From: Corynebacterium suedekumii
GTDB taxonomy: Bacteria; Actinomycetota; Actinomycetes; Mycobacteriales; Mycobacteriaceae
NCBI RefSeq assembly: GCF_030252185.1
Contig: NZ_CP126970.1
Span: 186,001-250,000 of the forward strand
Direction of reading: 5' to 3'
DNA: 64,000 bases
Position numbers and translations under genes: made by a program. The notes beneath the pieces were generated by a model. It saw only the letters and a program-made list of their open reading frames with translations. It ran no database searches and was not told where the DNA came from. The first letter of the stretch is position 1; each line of letters opens with the position of its first letter. This document shows, piece after piece, positions 44,714 through 53,569 of the stretch.

Positions 44714-46426
44714 ATGTCCGGCGAGAACACCAACCCGAACACCAACCCCGCCAACAATGACGTCACCGGGGCAGCCGCTGACCCCAAGACCGACAGCACC
44801 TTCACCATCCAGAACGCCGACGGCACCGTCAAGGTGGAGGCCGACATCGTCGGCGCCCAGGACTCCGACAACGACGGCACCTTCGACACCTTCGAGTTCG
44901 ACGCCGACGGCGACGGCACCGCCGACGGCCGCTTCATCGACCGCGACGGCGACGGCAAGGCCGAGAAGATCGAGCTCGACACCGACGGCGACCGGGTCAC
45001 CAACACCATCCTCGAGGACCGCAACGGCGACGGCATCATCGACGCCGAGCACCACGACATCAACAACGACGGCCTCATGGACACCACCGTCCTGGACACC
45101 GACCACGACGGCGTGATCAACAGCGTGAGCATCGACACCGACGGTGACGGCACCCACGACACCGTCATCCGCGACTTCGACGGCGACGGCGTGGCCGACG
45201 CGGTCACCTTCGACACCGACGGTGACGGCAAGGCCGACACCCGCCACTACGACCACGACGGTGACGGCTCCCTCGACTCCACCGACGGCGCCGGCCAGCT
45301 CAACGCCACCCAGCAGCAGATCTCCGACGAGGTCTTCGGCGGTGGCGCCGGTGCTGGTGCCGGTGCGGCCGGTGCAGCTGGTGCGGGCGCGGCAGCTGCC
45401 GGGGCTGGTGCCGCCGCCGCTCCGGCCCCTGAGGCCGAGGCTGCTCCGGCTGAAGCTGCTGCTCCGGCCCCCGAGGCTCCCGAGGCTGAGGCCCCGGACG
45501 CTGCCCCTGAAGCAGCTCCCGCGCCTGAAGCAGCTCCCGCGCCTGAGGCAACGCCGGGTGCCGCCGCCGGTGGCGAGCCGAACCTGGACCTCGACCCGGG
45601 CAAGTACCGCGAAATCGACACCGACGGCGACGGCGTCAACGACGCCATGATCCGCGACAACGACGGCGACGGCGACATCGACGCCGCCGTCTTCGACACC
45701 GACGGCGACGGCACCTACGACACCCGCCACCTCGACCTGGACAAGGACGGCGCCCGCGACACCGTCGACGGCGACGGCCAGCTCACCGCAGAGCAGCAGA
45801 ACCTCTCCGACCGCGCCTTCGGTGGCCAGGAATCCGCCTCCACCCCGGACCCGGCACCGACCGAGGACGCCCCCGCCGAGGCTCCGGCCGCTGAGCCGGC
45901 CGCCGCCCCTGCCGCAACTGCCGCTCCGGCCGCTGACGCCGGCGAGGGTACCCCGGCTTCCGCACCGTCGAGCGTCACCCTCGACGGTTCCCAAGGCACC
46001 GAGGTCGATCTCGACGGCGACGGGTTCGGTGACGCGATCGTCTTCGATCAGGATGGCGACGGAGAGACCGACGCGATGCTCGTCGACACCGACGGCGACA
46101 ACGTCACCGACACCCTCATCGTCGACACCGACGGTGACGGCATTGCCGAGGAGGTCCACGTGGACACCGACGGTGACGGTATCGTCGACCAGATCTTCCT
46201 GGACACCAACGAGGACGGCCAGGTCGACCAGGAGCACCGCGACACCGACGGTGACGGCTTCACGGACGAGGCGATCATCGACACCGACTTCGACGGCATC
46301 GGTGACACCCGCATCACCGACACCGACGGCGATCACACCTACGACGCCCAGGAGGACATCTACACCGAGAACGAGGCACCGATGATGCCGGGCGCCGACG
46401 ACGTGGACGGCGGCGAGCTGGTCTAA
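44714..46426 (+). CDS. Asp-rich repeat protein 1 (24 DxDGDG-type 13-residue repeats)
   Basis: A 570-aa acidic protein built from 13-residue repeats of the form DxDGDGxxDxxxx. I count 11 contiguous repeats (50-192), 4 more (about 302-353) and 9 (about 432-548), separated by Ala/Pro/Glu/Gly linkers. The repeats resemble thrombospondin type 3 or EF-hand-like calcium loops. There is no signal peptide or membrane span, so it is probably cytoplasmic. The N-terminal segment (VEADIVGAQ), the nine-repeat C-terminal array (starting TEVDLDGDGFGDAI) and the tail (ENEAPMMPGADD) are shared with the second protein. ATG 44714 follows AAGGAATG. A hairpin terminator follows. Confidence 0.88.
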   Translation: MSGENTNPNTNPANNDVTGAAADPKTDSTFTIQNADGTVKVEADIVGAQDSDNDGTFDTFEFDADGDGTADGRFIDRDGDGKAEKIELDTDGDRVTNTILEDRNGDGIIDAEHHDINNDGLMDTTVLDTDHDGVINSVSIDTDGDGTHDTVIRDFDGDGVADAVTFDTDGDGKADTRHYDHDGDGSLDSTDGAGQLNATQQQISDEVFGGGAGAGAGAAGAAGAGAAAAGAGAAAAPAPEAEAAPAEAAAPAPEAPEAEAPDAAPEAAPAPEAAPAPEATPGAAAGGEPNLDLDPGKYREIDTDGDGVNDAMIRDNDGDGDIDAAVFDTDGDGTYDTRHLDLDKDGARDTVDGDGQLTAEQQNLSDRAFGGQESASTPDPAPTEDAPAEAPAAEPAAAPAATAAPAADAGEGTPASAPSSVTLDGSQGTEVDLDGDGFGDAIVFDQDGDGETDAMLVDTDGDNVTDTLIVDTDGDGIAEEVHVDTDGDGIVDQIFLDTNEDGQVDQEHRDTDGDGFTDEAIIDTDFDGIGDTRITDTDGDHTYDAQEDIYTENEAPMMPGADDVDGGELV

Positions 46427-46453
46427 CAGACCCGGACACCACCCCACACCACG

Positions 46454-46484
46454 ACAGCACCACCGCGACCTGCGGTGGTGCTGT
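46454..46484 (+). terminator. hairpin terminator after Asp-repeat gene 1
   Basis: ACAGCACCACCGC pairs with GCGGTGGTGCTGT (13 bp, perfect) around GACCT, followed by TGTCGTC. It starts 27 nt after the stop, so the second Asp-repeat gene depends on its own promoter. Confidence 0.75.
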
Positions 46485-46533
46485 TGTCGTCGGCGCAGTC
46501 GAACACACCCGTACCGTGATGTGGAACACCCCG

Positions 46534-46559
46534 GGAACTTTTCACCCGCCACCCGCATT
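46534..46559 (+). promoter_or_regulatory. ECF-type promoter of Asp-repeat gene 2
   Basis: GGAAC (46534-46538), 16 nt, GCATT (46555-46559), then TCACC exactly as in the sigma-operon promoter. It lies between the terminator of gene 1 and the ATG of gene 2, 43 nt upstream of the latter. Confidence 0.65.
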
Positions 46560-46602
46560 TCACCGTCGACCGAGCACACACCGACCAGACAGGAACCCCA
46601 TC

Positions 46603-47418
46603 ATGACGAACCCGCAGAACTACCAGGACGTCGACGGCCGGCTGACCGTCACGGACAACCAGGGCAACACCGCCTCCGCCGACATCGTCGACGGCCGCGA
46701 CCTCGACGGCGACGGGACCCTCGACGAGTTCCGCATCGACACCGACGGTGACGGCCGCGCCGACGGCTCCTTCATCGACCAGGACAATGACGGCCGCATG
46801 GAGTCGATCAGCCTGGACACCGACGGTGACGGCGTCGCTGACCGGACCTTCCAGGGTGATGACACGTTTGACAGCTCGACCGGCTCCACCGCCCCGGTGG
46901 CGGACACTCCGCCCACCCCGCCGGCTGGGTCCCCCACCGACGGGCCGCACGCGGCCCCGGAGATTCCCACGGACGGCACCGAGGTGGATCTCGACGGAGA
47001 CGGTTTCGGTGACGCCATCATCCACGACACCGACGGTGACGGCCAGCTGGACATCATGCAGGCGGACACCGACGGGGACGGGGTGACGGATCTGGCGATG
47101 TTCGACACGGATGGGGACGGCGTCGTCAATGACATCCACTACGACTCCGACGGGGACGGAATCGCGGACCAGATCCTGCTCGACACCGACGGTGACGGGC
47201 AGCTCGACCAGGAGCACTTCGACACCGACGGCGACGGTATCTCCAACGAGGCACTCATCGACACCGACCTCGACGGCATCGGCGACACGTACGCCACCGA
47301 CACGGACGGCGACGGCGTCTACGACCAGTTCGAGGATGTCACCACCGAGTCCGAGGCGCCGATGATGCCCGGCGCGGAGGACTCCGACTTCGACGCCGGC
47401 GGCACCGAGCTGGCCTGA
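46603..47418 (+). CDS. Asp-rich repeat protein 2 (13 DxDGDG-type repeats)
   Basis: A 271-aa paralogue of the previous protein. It has 4 repeats at 33-84 and 9 at 129-245, joined by a Pro/Thr linker, and ends SEAPMMPGAEDSDFDAGG. The two proteins share the start (ADIVDGR), the nine-repeat array between TEVDLDGDGFGDAI and YDQFED, and the EAPMMPGA tail, but the larger has 11 extra repeats and a second linker. ATG 46603 follows AGGAACCCCATC. No export signal. Binding of calcium or another divalent ion is inferred from the repeats. Confidence 0.88.
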   Translation: MTNPQNYQDVDGRLTVTDNQGNTASADIVDGRDLDGDGTLDEFRIDTDGDGRADGSFIDQDNDGRMESISLDTDGDGVADRTFQGDDTFDSSTGSTAPVADTPPTPPAGSPTDGPHAAPEIPTDGTEVDLDGDGFGDAIIHDTDGDGQLDIMQADTDGDGVTDLAMFDTDGDGVVNDIHYDSDGDGIADQILLDTDGDGQLDQEHFDTDGDGISNEALIDTDLDGIGDTYATDTDGDGVYDQFEDVTTESEAPMMPGAEDSDFDAGGTELA

Positions 47419-47448
47419 TCCTGCTCACCGGTGTCAGCGCCCGCGCGC

Positions 47449-48381
47449 TCAGCACGGATCGTGGAAATCCCCGACCGTGTTGAGGGTGCGGGCGTTTCCG
47501 CCGTAGCGCGCCTTCCCGGCGCACAGGGCCTGGCGGTCCGACCCGTAGTCGATGTACACGGGGTAAACCGCAGCGCCCTCGAGGCTGGCGCGCAGGGAGG
47601 AGCACTGGCCCGGCAGCGTGTACTCCGTGCCCGGGACGGCGTTGAGGGCGTCCGTGAGCTGCTGTTCGGTGCTCACTCCGGGCTGCTCGACAACGGAGCT
47701 GACGATGAGGATGCCGCGCCCGTCGCACGCCGGGCTCGACGCCTGGATCGGGCCGCGGGCGGAGGGGACGGAGTGGCCGCCGCTGGACCGGGAGGGGCCC
47801 ACCGGGCCAGTTCCACGGGTGTCGCAGGTGTGCAGGAACCGTTGCAGCGCTTCAGGAACAATGTCTCTGCCGTCCGCGCAGTGGTCATAGCCTGCCCACC
47901 GGCCGTTGGTATAACGGACGACACCCAGATCATCTGAGTTCTTCGCTCCGGCCATCGCCCACTCACCGTCACAACCGTCCACCACGTCCCATTGCGCCAC
48001 CCCGAGATCCGCGAGCACGACGTCCGGATCACAGACATCCGCGGCAGGTTCGGCAACCCGCGCTGCGGCACCGGTGGTCCCCGTCGCACCAGCCGGGGAA
48101 TCCTCTTCCGCTGTGACCACCTCCGTGGAGTACACCACGACCGGTTCAGCGGAATCAGTGCCGCTGCCACCGTCGAGGACGCCCTGCAGGATCATTGCCC
48201 CGGCCACGCCGGCACCGGCGACGAGGGCGATCGCGCCGACGATGATGCCGGCCTTCCGCCCCTTCCCGCGCCGTTCCTGCGCCGGGGCCGCCGCGGAGGT
48301 CTCCCACTGCGAGTCCCACTGGCCGGTCTGCCCCCAGCCGGCGGTCGGACGATCCCACTCGTCATGGTGCTCGTTGTTCAT
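47449..48381 (-). CDS. one-span membrane protein with Cys-rich outside domain
   Basis: A 310-aa protein with a polar Trp/Gln/Glu-rich cytoplasmic N-terminus (residues 1-42), one membrane span (about 44-67, AGIIVGAIALVAGAGVAGAMIL) and an outside domain of about 240 residues with eight or so cysteines, likely disulphide-bonded (CDPDVVLADLGVAQWDVVDGCDGEWAMAG; TLPGQCSSLRAS). I do not recognise the domain. ATG 48381 is chosen as the start nearest the conserved charged N-terminus. It converges on Asp-repeat gene 2 with 30 nt between stops. Confidence 0.75.
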   Translation of the reverse strand: MNNEHHDEWDRPTAGWGQTGQWDSQWETSAAAPAQERRGKGRKAGIIVGAIALVAGAGVAGAMILQGVLDGGSGTDSAEPVVVYSTEVVTAEEDSPAGATGTTGAAARVAEPAADVCDPDVVLADLGVAQWDVVDGCDGEWAMAGAKNSDDLGVVRYTNGRWAGYDHCADGRDIVPEALQRFLHTCDTRGTGPVGPSRSSGGHSVPSARGPIQASSPACDGRGILIVSSVVEQPGVSTEQQLTDALNAVPGTEYTLPGQCSSLRASLEGAAVYPVYIDYGSDRQALCAGKARYGGNARTLNTVGDFHDPC

Positions 48382-48420
48382 GTCCAGCAGAATAACCTGC
48401 GGTTTCACCCCCTGCCCGGC

Positions 48421-48446
48421 AAACCTTCACCGGTGGGGAGTGTTCC
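48421..48446 (-). promoter_or_regulatory. weak ECF-type promoter candidate for the one-span membrane protein
   Basis: On the minus strand GGAAC (48446-48442), 16 nt, GGTTT (48425-48421), 40 nt upstream of ATG 48381. The -35 and spacing agree with the other sites; the -10 differs at two of five bases and could equally be a SigH-like GTT element. Confidence 0.3.
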
Positions 48447-48486
48447 CTGCCCCCGGGGGACGGGGCCGGGTGGTGGAGTAGGATTC

Positions 48487-48500
48487 CGGGGACGTCCCCG
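48487..48500. promoter_or_regulatory. 14-bp palindrome before dinG
   Basis: CGGGGACGTCCCCG is a perfect palindrome 17 nt upstream of the dinG GTG. It may be an operator or a leader hairpin; it does not match the SOS box. Confidence 0.4.
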
Positions 48501-48516
48501 ACCCAGGAAGGCCCCC

Positions 48517-50484
48517 GTGTCTGATCAGCCCCTGTCATCATCCACCGAGGAGCTTCTCGACACCGCCGTGGCCGCCCTGGGCGGCACCCGCCGGCAGGGG
48601 CAGGTGCAGATGGCGCAGGCCGTTACCCGGGCACTGGAATCCGAGCGGCATCTCGCGGTGCAGGCCGGCACGGGTACCGGCAAGTCCCTGGCGTATCTGG
48701 TGCCCGCGATCCGGCACGCGCAGGCGACGGACACCTCCATCATCGTCTCCACGGCGACGATCGCCCTGCAGCGCCAGCTCGTCGACCGGGATCTGCCGCG
48801 CCTGGCCGACGCCCTGGAGAAGGTGATGGAACGTCGCCCGACGTTCGCCATCATGAAGGGCCGATCCAACTACGTATGTCTCAACCGGGTGGGTACGGTG
48901 GAGGAGCCGGAGGACGCGCTTCTCGACGAAGCCGACGTCTCCTGGCTGGGCCGCCACATCGCCCGGGTTCACGAGTGGTCGCAGGAGACGGAGACCGGCG
49001 ACCGTGACAATCTCGAGCCCGGTGTCCCCGACCGCGCCTGGCGGCAGGTGTCGGTGACCGCCCGCGAGTGTCTCGGTGCGACCCGCTGCCCGCACGGCGA
49101 GGAGTGCTTCGCCGAGATCGCACGTCGCAAGGCGCATGATGTCGACATCGTGGTGACCAATCATGCATTGCTGGCCATCGACGCTCTCTCCGACATCGAC
49201 ATTCTCCCCGAGCATGACGTGGTCATCATTGACGAGGCCCACGAACTCGACGGCCGCATCACCTCGGTGGCCACCAACGAACTGTCCGCCGCCACCCTCA
49301 AGCTGGCGGCCAAGCGCGCTGGCAAGCTCGACGCGGAGGGACGCGACACCAAACTCGAGGACCTCACCGACGACTGGATCTCCGTCGCCGAGCTGCTCGA
49401 ACCGGGGCGGTGGACCACCATCGACGACGTCGCCCGCGGCCCCCTCAACGGTCTGCGCGACGGACTGTGGTCCTTGAGGGAGGCCATCCACCGCTCGCCG
49501 GAGGGTGAGGCCTCGAACGATCCGGAGAAGTTCGCCGAGCGGCAGAACCTCTCCAATCACCTCATGGAACTCCACGACGCGATCGTGCGCATCCTCGAGG
49601 TCTTCGACGAGGATGACCCGGCGGCCCAGCGCGACGTCGTGTGGCTGGACCGCGATGAGCGCCGCGGTAACGTCCTCACCGTCGCGCCCCTGTCAGTGGC
49701 CGGCCTGCTGCACGAGCGTCTCTTCGGCGAACAGACGGTCGTGCTCACCTCCGCGACGCTGACCATCGGTGGGCGTTTCGACGCCATGGCTGCCGCCTGG
49801 GGCCTGCCCAAGGGGACGTGGGACTCCCTCGACGCCGGCACCCCCTTCGATCCGGCGAAGTCCGGCATCCTCTACACCGCCCGCCACCTGCCCGACCCGG
49901 GCCGGGACGGGCTGTCCCCGGAGACCCTCGGCGAGATCCATGACCTCATCATGGCCGCCGGGGGTCGCACTCTCGGGCTGTTCTCCTCCCGCCGGGCCGC
50001 GGAACAGGCCGCAGAGGAGATGAAGAAGCGTCTCCCCTTCGACGTGCTGGTCCAGGGGGAGGACACCACGGGCGCGCTGGTGGACAGGTTCGCCAGGAAC
50101 GAGAATGCCTGCCTCTTCGGCACCCTCACGCTGTGGCAGGGCGTCGACGTGCCCGGTCCCGCATGTTCGCTCGTGCTCATTGACCGGGTCCCGTTCCCGC
50201 GCCCGGATGATCCGCTGTTGCAGGCCCGCAAGGAGGCGGCGACCGCCGAGGGGCGTAACGGTTTCATGGAGGTCGCCGCCACCCACGCCGCACTGCTGCT
50301 GGCGCAGGGGGCCGGCCGACTCCTGCGGTCGGTCACCGACCGGGGCGTGGTCGCCGTCCTGGACAACCGACTGGTGACCAAGCGCTACGGCTCGTTCCTC
50401 CGTGCCTCGATGCCGGGGTTCTGGGAGACCACTGACCCCACGGTGGTCCGTGGGGCGTTGAAAAGACTCGTCCAGAGCAGCTAG
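48517..50484 (+). CDS. dinG: DinG-like ATP-dependent DNA helicase
   Basis: A 655-aa superfamily 2 Fe-S helicase. Walker A is AGTGTGKS (50-57), the Walker B box is DEAH in VVIIDEAHEL (about 239), and four cysteines between them (YVCLNR, ECLGATRCPHGEECF) would hold a 4Fe-4S cluster, followed by VDIVVTNHALL. Motif VI is in QGAGRLLRS. It should unwind 5' overhangs, R-loops or D-loops. GTG 48517 is chosen: AGGAAGG lies upstream and the longer open frame before it has no similarity. Confidence 0.93.
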   Translation: MSDQPLSSSTEELLDTAVAALGGTRRQGQVQMAQAVTRALESERHLAVQAGTGTGKSLAYLVPAIRHAQATDTSIIVSTATIALQRQLVDRDLPRLADALEKVMERRPTFAIMKGRSNYVCLNRVGTVEEPEDALLDEADVSWLGRHIARVHEWSQETETGDRDNLEPGVPDRAWRQVSVTARECLGATRCPHGEECFAEIARRKAHDVDIVVTNHALLAIDALSDIDILPEHDVVIIDEAHELDGRITSVATNELSAATLKLAAKRAGKLDAEGRDTKLEDLTDDWISVAELLEPGRWTTIDDVARGPLNGLRDGLWSLREAIHRSPEGEASNDPEKFAERQNLSNHLMELHDAIVRILEVFDEDDPAAQRDVVWLDRDERRGNVLTVAPLSVAGLLHERLFGEQTVVLTSATLTIGGRFDAMAAAWGLPKGTWDSLDAGTPFDPAKSGILYTARHLPDPGRDGLSPETLGEIHDLIMAAGGRTLGLFSSRRAAEQAAEEMKKRLPFDVLVQGEDTTGALVDRFARNENACLFGTLTLWQGVDVPGPACSLVLIDRVPFPRPDDPLLQARKEAATAEGRNGFMEVAATHAALLLAQGAGRLLRSVTDRGVVAVLDNRLVTKRYGSFLRASMPGFWETTDPTVVRGALKRLVQSS

Positions 50485-50485
50485 G

Positions 50486-51391
50486 TCAGGCCCAGCGGCG
50501 CACCTGCTCGCCGGAACCCTTGAGAGCGGCGTGTGCCATCATGCAGGCCGCGAGCGGCGTCGTGACGAGCACGCCGATGACCACCAGGCTTCCCGCCGCA
50601 TTGAGCAGGAAAGCGAAGATGATGAGCAGGATGGTCGGGCCGGGGTTCCGCTTGGCGATCTCCACCGACTCCTTGAACGCCCCCATCACCCCGAGCTCCG
50701 GGCGGGCGAAGATGAGGAAAAGCGCGTAGGAGAGGAAGAACGCCGCGACCAGGCCGGGGATGACCAGCAGGATCAGGCCGATGCCGATGATGATGGACAT
50801 GAGGATGTACATGCCCAGCGCCGGCAGCAGTCCCCTGAACCGGAAGAAGTCCATGAAGGTCACCGTCTCGCCGCGGACCTGCCGTACCGCGTTGCGGTAC
50901 ATGTTCAACGCCCACAGGAAGCTGCCGATGATCATGACACCGTAGGCGAGGATCATGACCAGCACCGTCACCGTGTTCACGGCCGGTGATCCGTCCGGGT
51001 TGGCGCTCGCGGTCACCGCCACCGGGACGACCATCAGAACCATGAGGACAACGATGACCGCGATAAAGACCAGCAGCGACAGCACCCACGGCAGGAAGTT
51101 GCTGAACAGTGCCTTCGCTCCCTGCGAGAAGCTGTCCACGGCGTCGATCTGGTCACCGGGCAGCGGCTGGTTCTGCTGGCCGGCGTACCCGGCGTAACCG
51201 CCCTGCTGCGCGAAACCCTGCTGGCCGTACTGGTCGCCGTAGGGCTGGCCCGGCTGCTGCGGCTGGCCGTACTGGTCGCCGTAGGGCTGGCCCGGCTGGA
51301 CCGACTGCTGCGGCTGGCCGTACTGGTCGCCGTTGCCGGGGTTGGTTCCCTGTCCCGATTCGGGATCGTAAGGATTGTATGGCTGGGACAT
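50486..51391 (-). CDS. multi-span membrane protein with Gln/Tyr/Pro-rich tail
   Basis: A 301-aa protein. Residues 1-90 are disordered and contain near-exact copies of GQPYGDQYGQPQQ; then come about six hydrophobic segments with a glycerophosphoryl-diester-phosphodiesterase-membrane-domain-like pattern (QGAKALFSNFLPWVLSLLV; GLVAAFFLSYALFLIFARP). ATG 51391 follows AAGGGAGGG. Its stop abuts the dinG stop (convergent). The function is unknown. Confidence 0.8.
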   Translation of the reverse strand: MSQPYNPYDPESGQGTNPGNGDQYGQPQQSVQPGQPYGDQYGQPQQPGQPYGDQYGQQGFAQQGGYAGYAGQQNQPLPGDQIDAVDSFSQGAKALFSNFLPWVLSLLVFIAVIVVLMVLMVVPVAVTASANPDGSPAVNTVTVLVMILAYGVMIIGSFLWALNMYRNAVRQVRGETVTFMDFFRFRGLLPALGMYILMSIIIGIGLILLVIPGLVAAFFLSYALFLIFARPELGVMGAFKESVEIAKRNPGPTILLIIFAFLLNAAGSLVVIGVLVTTPLAACMMAHAALKGSGEQVRRWA

Positions 51392-51473
51392 GGTCCCTCC
51401 CTTGTTCCGGTCGTTATTTGGACCGCAATAGTATTTCACGGATCCGGGTGTGCCGCCGGTTGAGGCACGCGCG

Positions 51474-52217
51474 TCAGTGGAGGTCGCGGCCCGGGATCGC
51501 GAAGACGGTGAGGGAATCGGGGGTCACCTCGGTGTAGCCGGCGTCGCGGACGTGGACGGCTGTCGGGTGGGCGGCGTGCCGGGCGAAGGTGTCGGCGTCG
51601 ACCTCACGGACGGTGAGGGCGAAGTCCCGGGCCGCCCAGTCGCGGACCCAGTCCAGGGGTTGGCGGGCGGCGAGCAGCATGCTGGCGTGGCCGACCTGGG
51701 CGGCGGCCTTGCCGGTGGACATGTCCAGGCCGCGGTCGATGAGGATCGCGGGTAGGTCGGGGTCGACGGCTCCCGGTTCGTCCTGGGGAAGTTCGGTGCC
51801 GGAGATCTGGAGTTTGCGCACCAGGGGCGGGACGTCGGAGACGGGGCCGGGGATGAAGGCGCGGGCGCGGGCGCCGCGGACCTCGACGGTGACACCGGGA
51901 ACGGTCTGGACGTCGTCCCACGCCTTGTTGCGGGCACGGCGGGCGACTTTCCGGATGAGGTGGTCGTACCAGCCTTCGAGCCCGGCCCGCCAGGCGTCGT
52001 CGGTGACGGCCCGACCGTCGAGGCACACGGCCACGACGGCCCGGGCGGATGCCTCGAGCAGGTCGGTCCGGCGGGGCGGGGACGCCTTGGGGACCTCCAG
52101 CGCGATTTGCATCGCCTGGACGGTCTCGGGTCGGTCGGGGTCCTCGGTCCGGGAGTGCCGGTCGGAGCTGACGCGCTCAGCCAGGAGGGCGTGGGCGGCG
52201 GCGAGGATGTCCGTCAC
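51474..52217 (-). CDS. PTH2-family peptidyl-tRNA hydrolase-like protein
   Basis: A 247-aa protein whose C-terminal half matches the PTH2 fold: ILIDRGLDMSTGKAAAQVGHASMLLA followed by a late TPDSLTVFAIPG. The N-terminal half (residues 1-130) is an actinobacterial extension with a helical region KVARRARNKAWDDV. PTH2 proteins recycle stalled peptidyl-tRNA, but the activity of this long actinobacterial form is unproven. It overlaps serB by 4 nt, so it is its downstream partner in an operon. Confidence 0.83.
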   Translation of the reverse strand: MTDILAAAHALLAERVSSDRHSRTEDPDRPETVQAMQIALEVPKASPPRRTDLLEASARAVVAVCLDGRAVTDDAWRAGLEGWYDHLIRKVARRARNKAWDDVQTVPGVTVEVRGARARAFIPGPVSDVPPLVRKLQISGTELPQDEPGAVDPDLPAILIDRGLDMSTGKAAAQVGHASMLLAARQPLDWVRDWAARDFALTVREVDADTFARHAAHPTAVHVRDAGYTEVTPDSLTVFAIPGRDLH

Positions 52218-53539
52218 AGGCTGACGGCGCCGGTGGTCGCGGCCGGAGTGAGGGGGACGCGGTGGAAGGTGCCGTCCTCGAGGTCCGAATCGTCGATCTC
52301 GCTGCGCGGGATGCCAAGGATGTGAAGCACCTCGTCGAGGAAGGGATGGTTGACGGAGGTGTCGGCGACTTCGCGGAGTGCCGGCTTGGCGTTGAAGGCG
52401 ATGCCGAGTCCGGCGGCGGAGAGCATGTCGATGTCGTTGGCACCGTCACCGACAGCGACGGTCTGGTACATCTGCAGGCCGGAGTCCTCGGCGAATTCAC
52501 GGAGGAACTCGGCCTTGGCGGCACGGTCGACGACCTGCCCGATGACCCGGCCGGTGAGCTTGCCGTCGACGATCTCGAGGGTGTTGGCGCGGACGTAGTC
52601 GAGTTCCAGGTCGTCGGCGAGGTCCTCGAGGACCTGGATGAAGCCGCCGGAGACGACGGCGGTGCGGTAGCCCATCTTGCGCAGGGTGCGGATGGTGGTC
52701 CGGGCGCCGGGGGTGAGCTCGATGTCGGCGGCGACGGCGTCGATGACGGAGGCGTCGAGACCGGCGAGCGCGGCCACCCGCTCTCGCAGGGACTCCTCGA
52801 AGTCGAGTTCGCCGCGCATGGCCCGTTCGGTGACCTCGGCGACCTCTGCCTCCTTACCGGCGTGGGCGGCGAGCATCTCGATGACCTCGCCGGTGATGAG
52901 GGTGGAGTCGCAGTCGAAGCACACCAGACGCTTGGAACGACGCAGCAGGCCGGCACGTTCGATGGCGATGTCCACGCCGAGCTCGGTGGTCAGTGCCGCC
53001 AGTGCCTTCCGCAGCGGCTTGCCGCCGCCCGGTTCAGCGTCGGCGACGGTGACGGCCAGTTCGAGGCCGGTGATGGGGTAGTCGGCGATGCCGCGGATGC
53101 GGTCGATGTTGGCCCCGTAGTTGGCCAGGGTCTGGCCGATGGCGGAGACGTCGTTGGCGTTGACGGGGGCGCCGAGCACCACGATGACGTGGGTGGAACG
53201 CGAGCGGGATTGCGGGACCCCCTCGACGCGTTCGACGGTGACGGTCTGGCCGTGGCCCTTGAGGGTGTCGGTCAGGCCCTCCCGCATGCGCTCGAGGCGG
53301 TCGGCCTCGACGCCGACGTAGGCGGCGAGCGAGAGGTAGCCGCGGAACTGGGACTGCTCGACGTCGAGAAGCTGGACGCCGTGGGCGGAGAGCACGCGGA
53401 AGAATGCGGCGGTCACGCCCGGCCGGTCGCGCCCGGTGAGGGTGACCACGACGGGCTGCAGGCCCGGTTGAAGGGCGACCTGGAGGTGCTCGGGGTTCGT
53501 CGGGGAGGAGGTTGCATCATGTACGGCCACGGGAGTCAT
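52214..53539 (-). CDS. serB: phosphoserine phosphatase with N-terminal ACT region
   Basis: A 441-aa enzyme for the last step of serine synthesis. Residues about 25-190 hold two ACT-like domains (VVTLTGRDRPGVTAAFFRVL; VIVVLGAPVNANDVSAIG), which often bind serine for feedback. The HAD domain follows with FDCDSTLITGEVIEMLA (catalytic Asp about 208), VVSGGF and VGDGANDIDML. ATG 53539. The long N-terminus is usual in actinobacteria. Confidence 0.94.
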   Translation of the reverse strand: MTPVAVHDATSSPTNPEHLQVALQPGLQPVVVTLTGRDRPGVTAAFFRVLSAHGVQLLDVEQSQFRGYLSLAAYVGVEADRLERMREGLTDTLKGHGQTVTVERVEGVPQSRSRSTHVIVVLGAPVNANDVSAIGQTLANYGANIDRIRGIADYPITGLELAVTVADAEPGGGKPLRKALAALTTELGVDIAIERAGLLRRSKRLVCFDCDSTLITGEVIEMLAAHAGKEAEVAEVTERAMRGELDFEESLRERVAALAGLDASVIDAVAADIELTPGARTTIRTLRKMGYRTAVVSGGFIQVLEDLADDLELDYVRANTLEIVDGKLTGRVIGQVVDRAAKAEFLREFAEDSGLQMYQTVAVGDGANDIDMLSAAGLGIAFNAKPALREVADTSVNHPFLDEVLHILGIPRSEIDDSDLEDGTFHRVPLTPAATTGAVSL

Positions 53540-53569
53540 TCTTTCATGGGGAGGGGGCTGGTACGCGCC

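Noticed and set aside
44501..46579. A 692-codon minus-strand frame with valine/glycine repeats
   Set aside because: It is the reverse complement of the GAC-rich Asp-repeat gene; its apparent repeats mirror the real ones.
44860..47340. Regular 39-bp DNA repeats as a CRISPR array
   Set aside because: The period is the coding of 13-residue protein repeats; there are no unique spacers and no cas genes.
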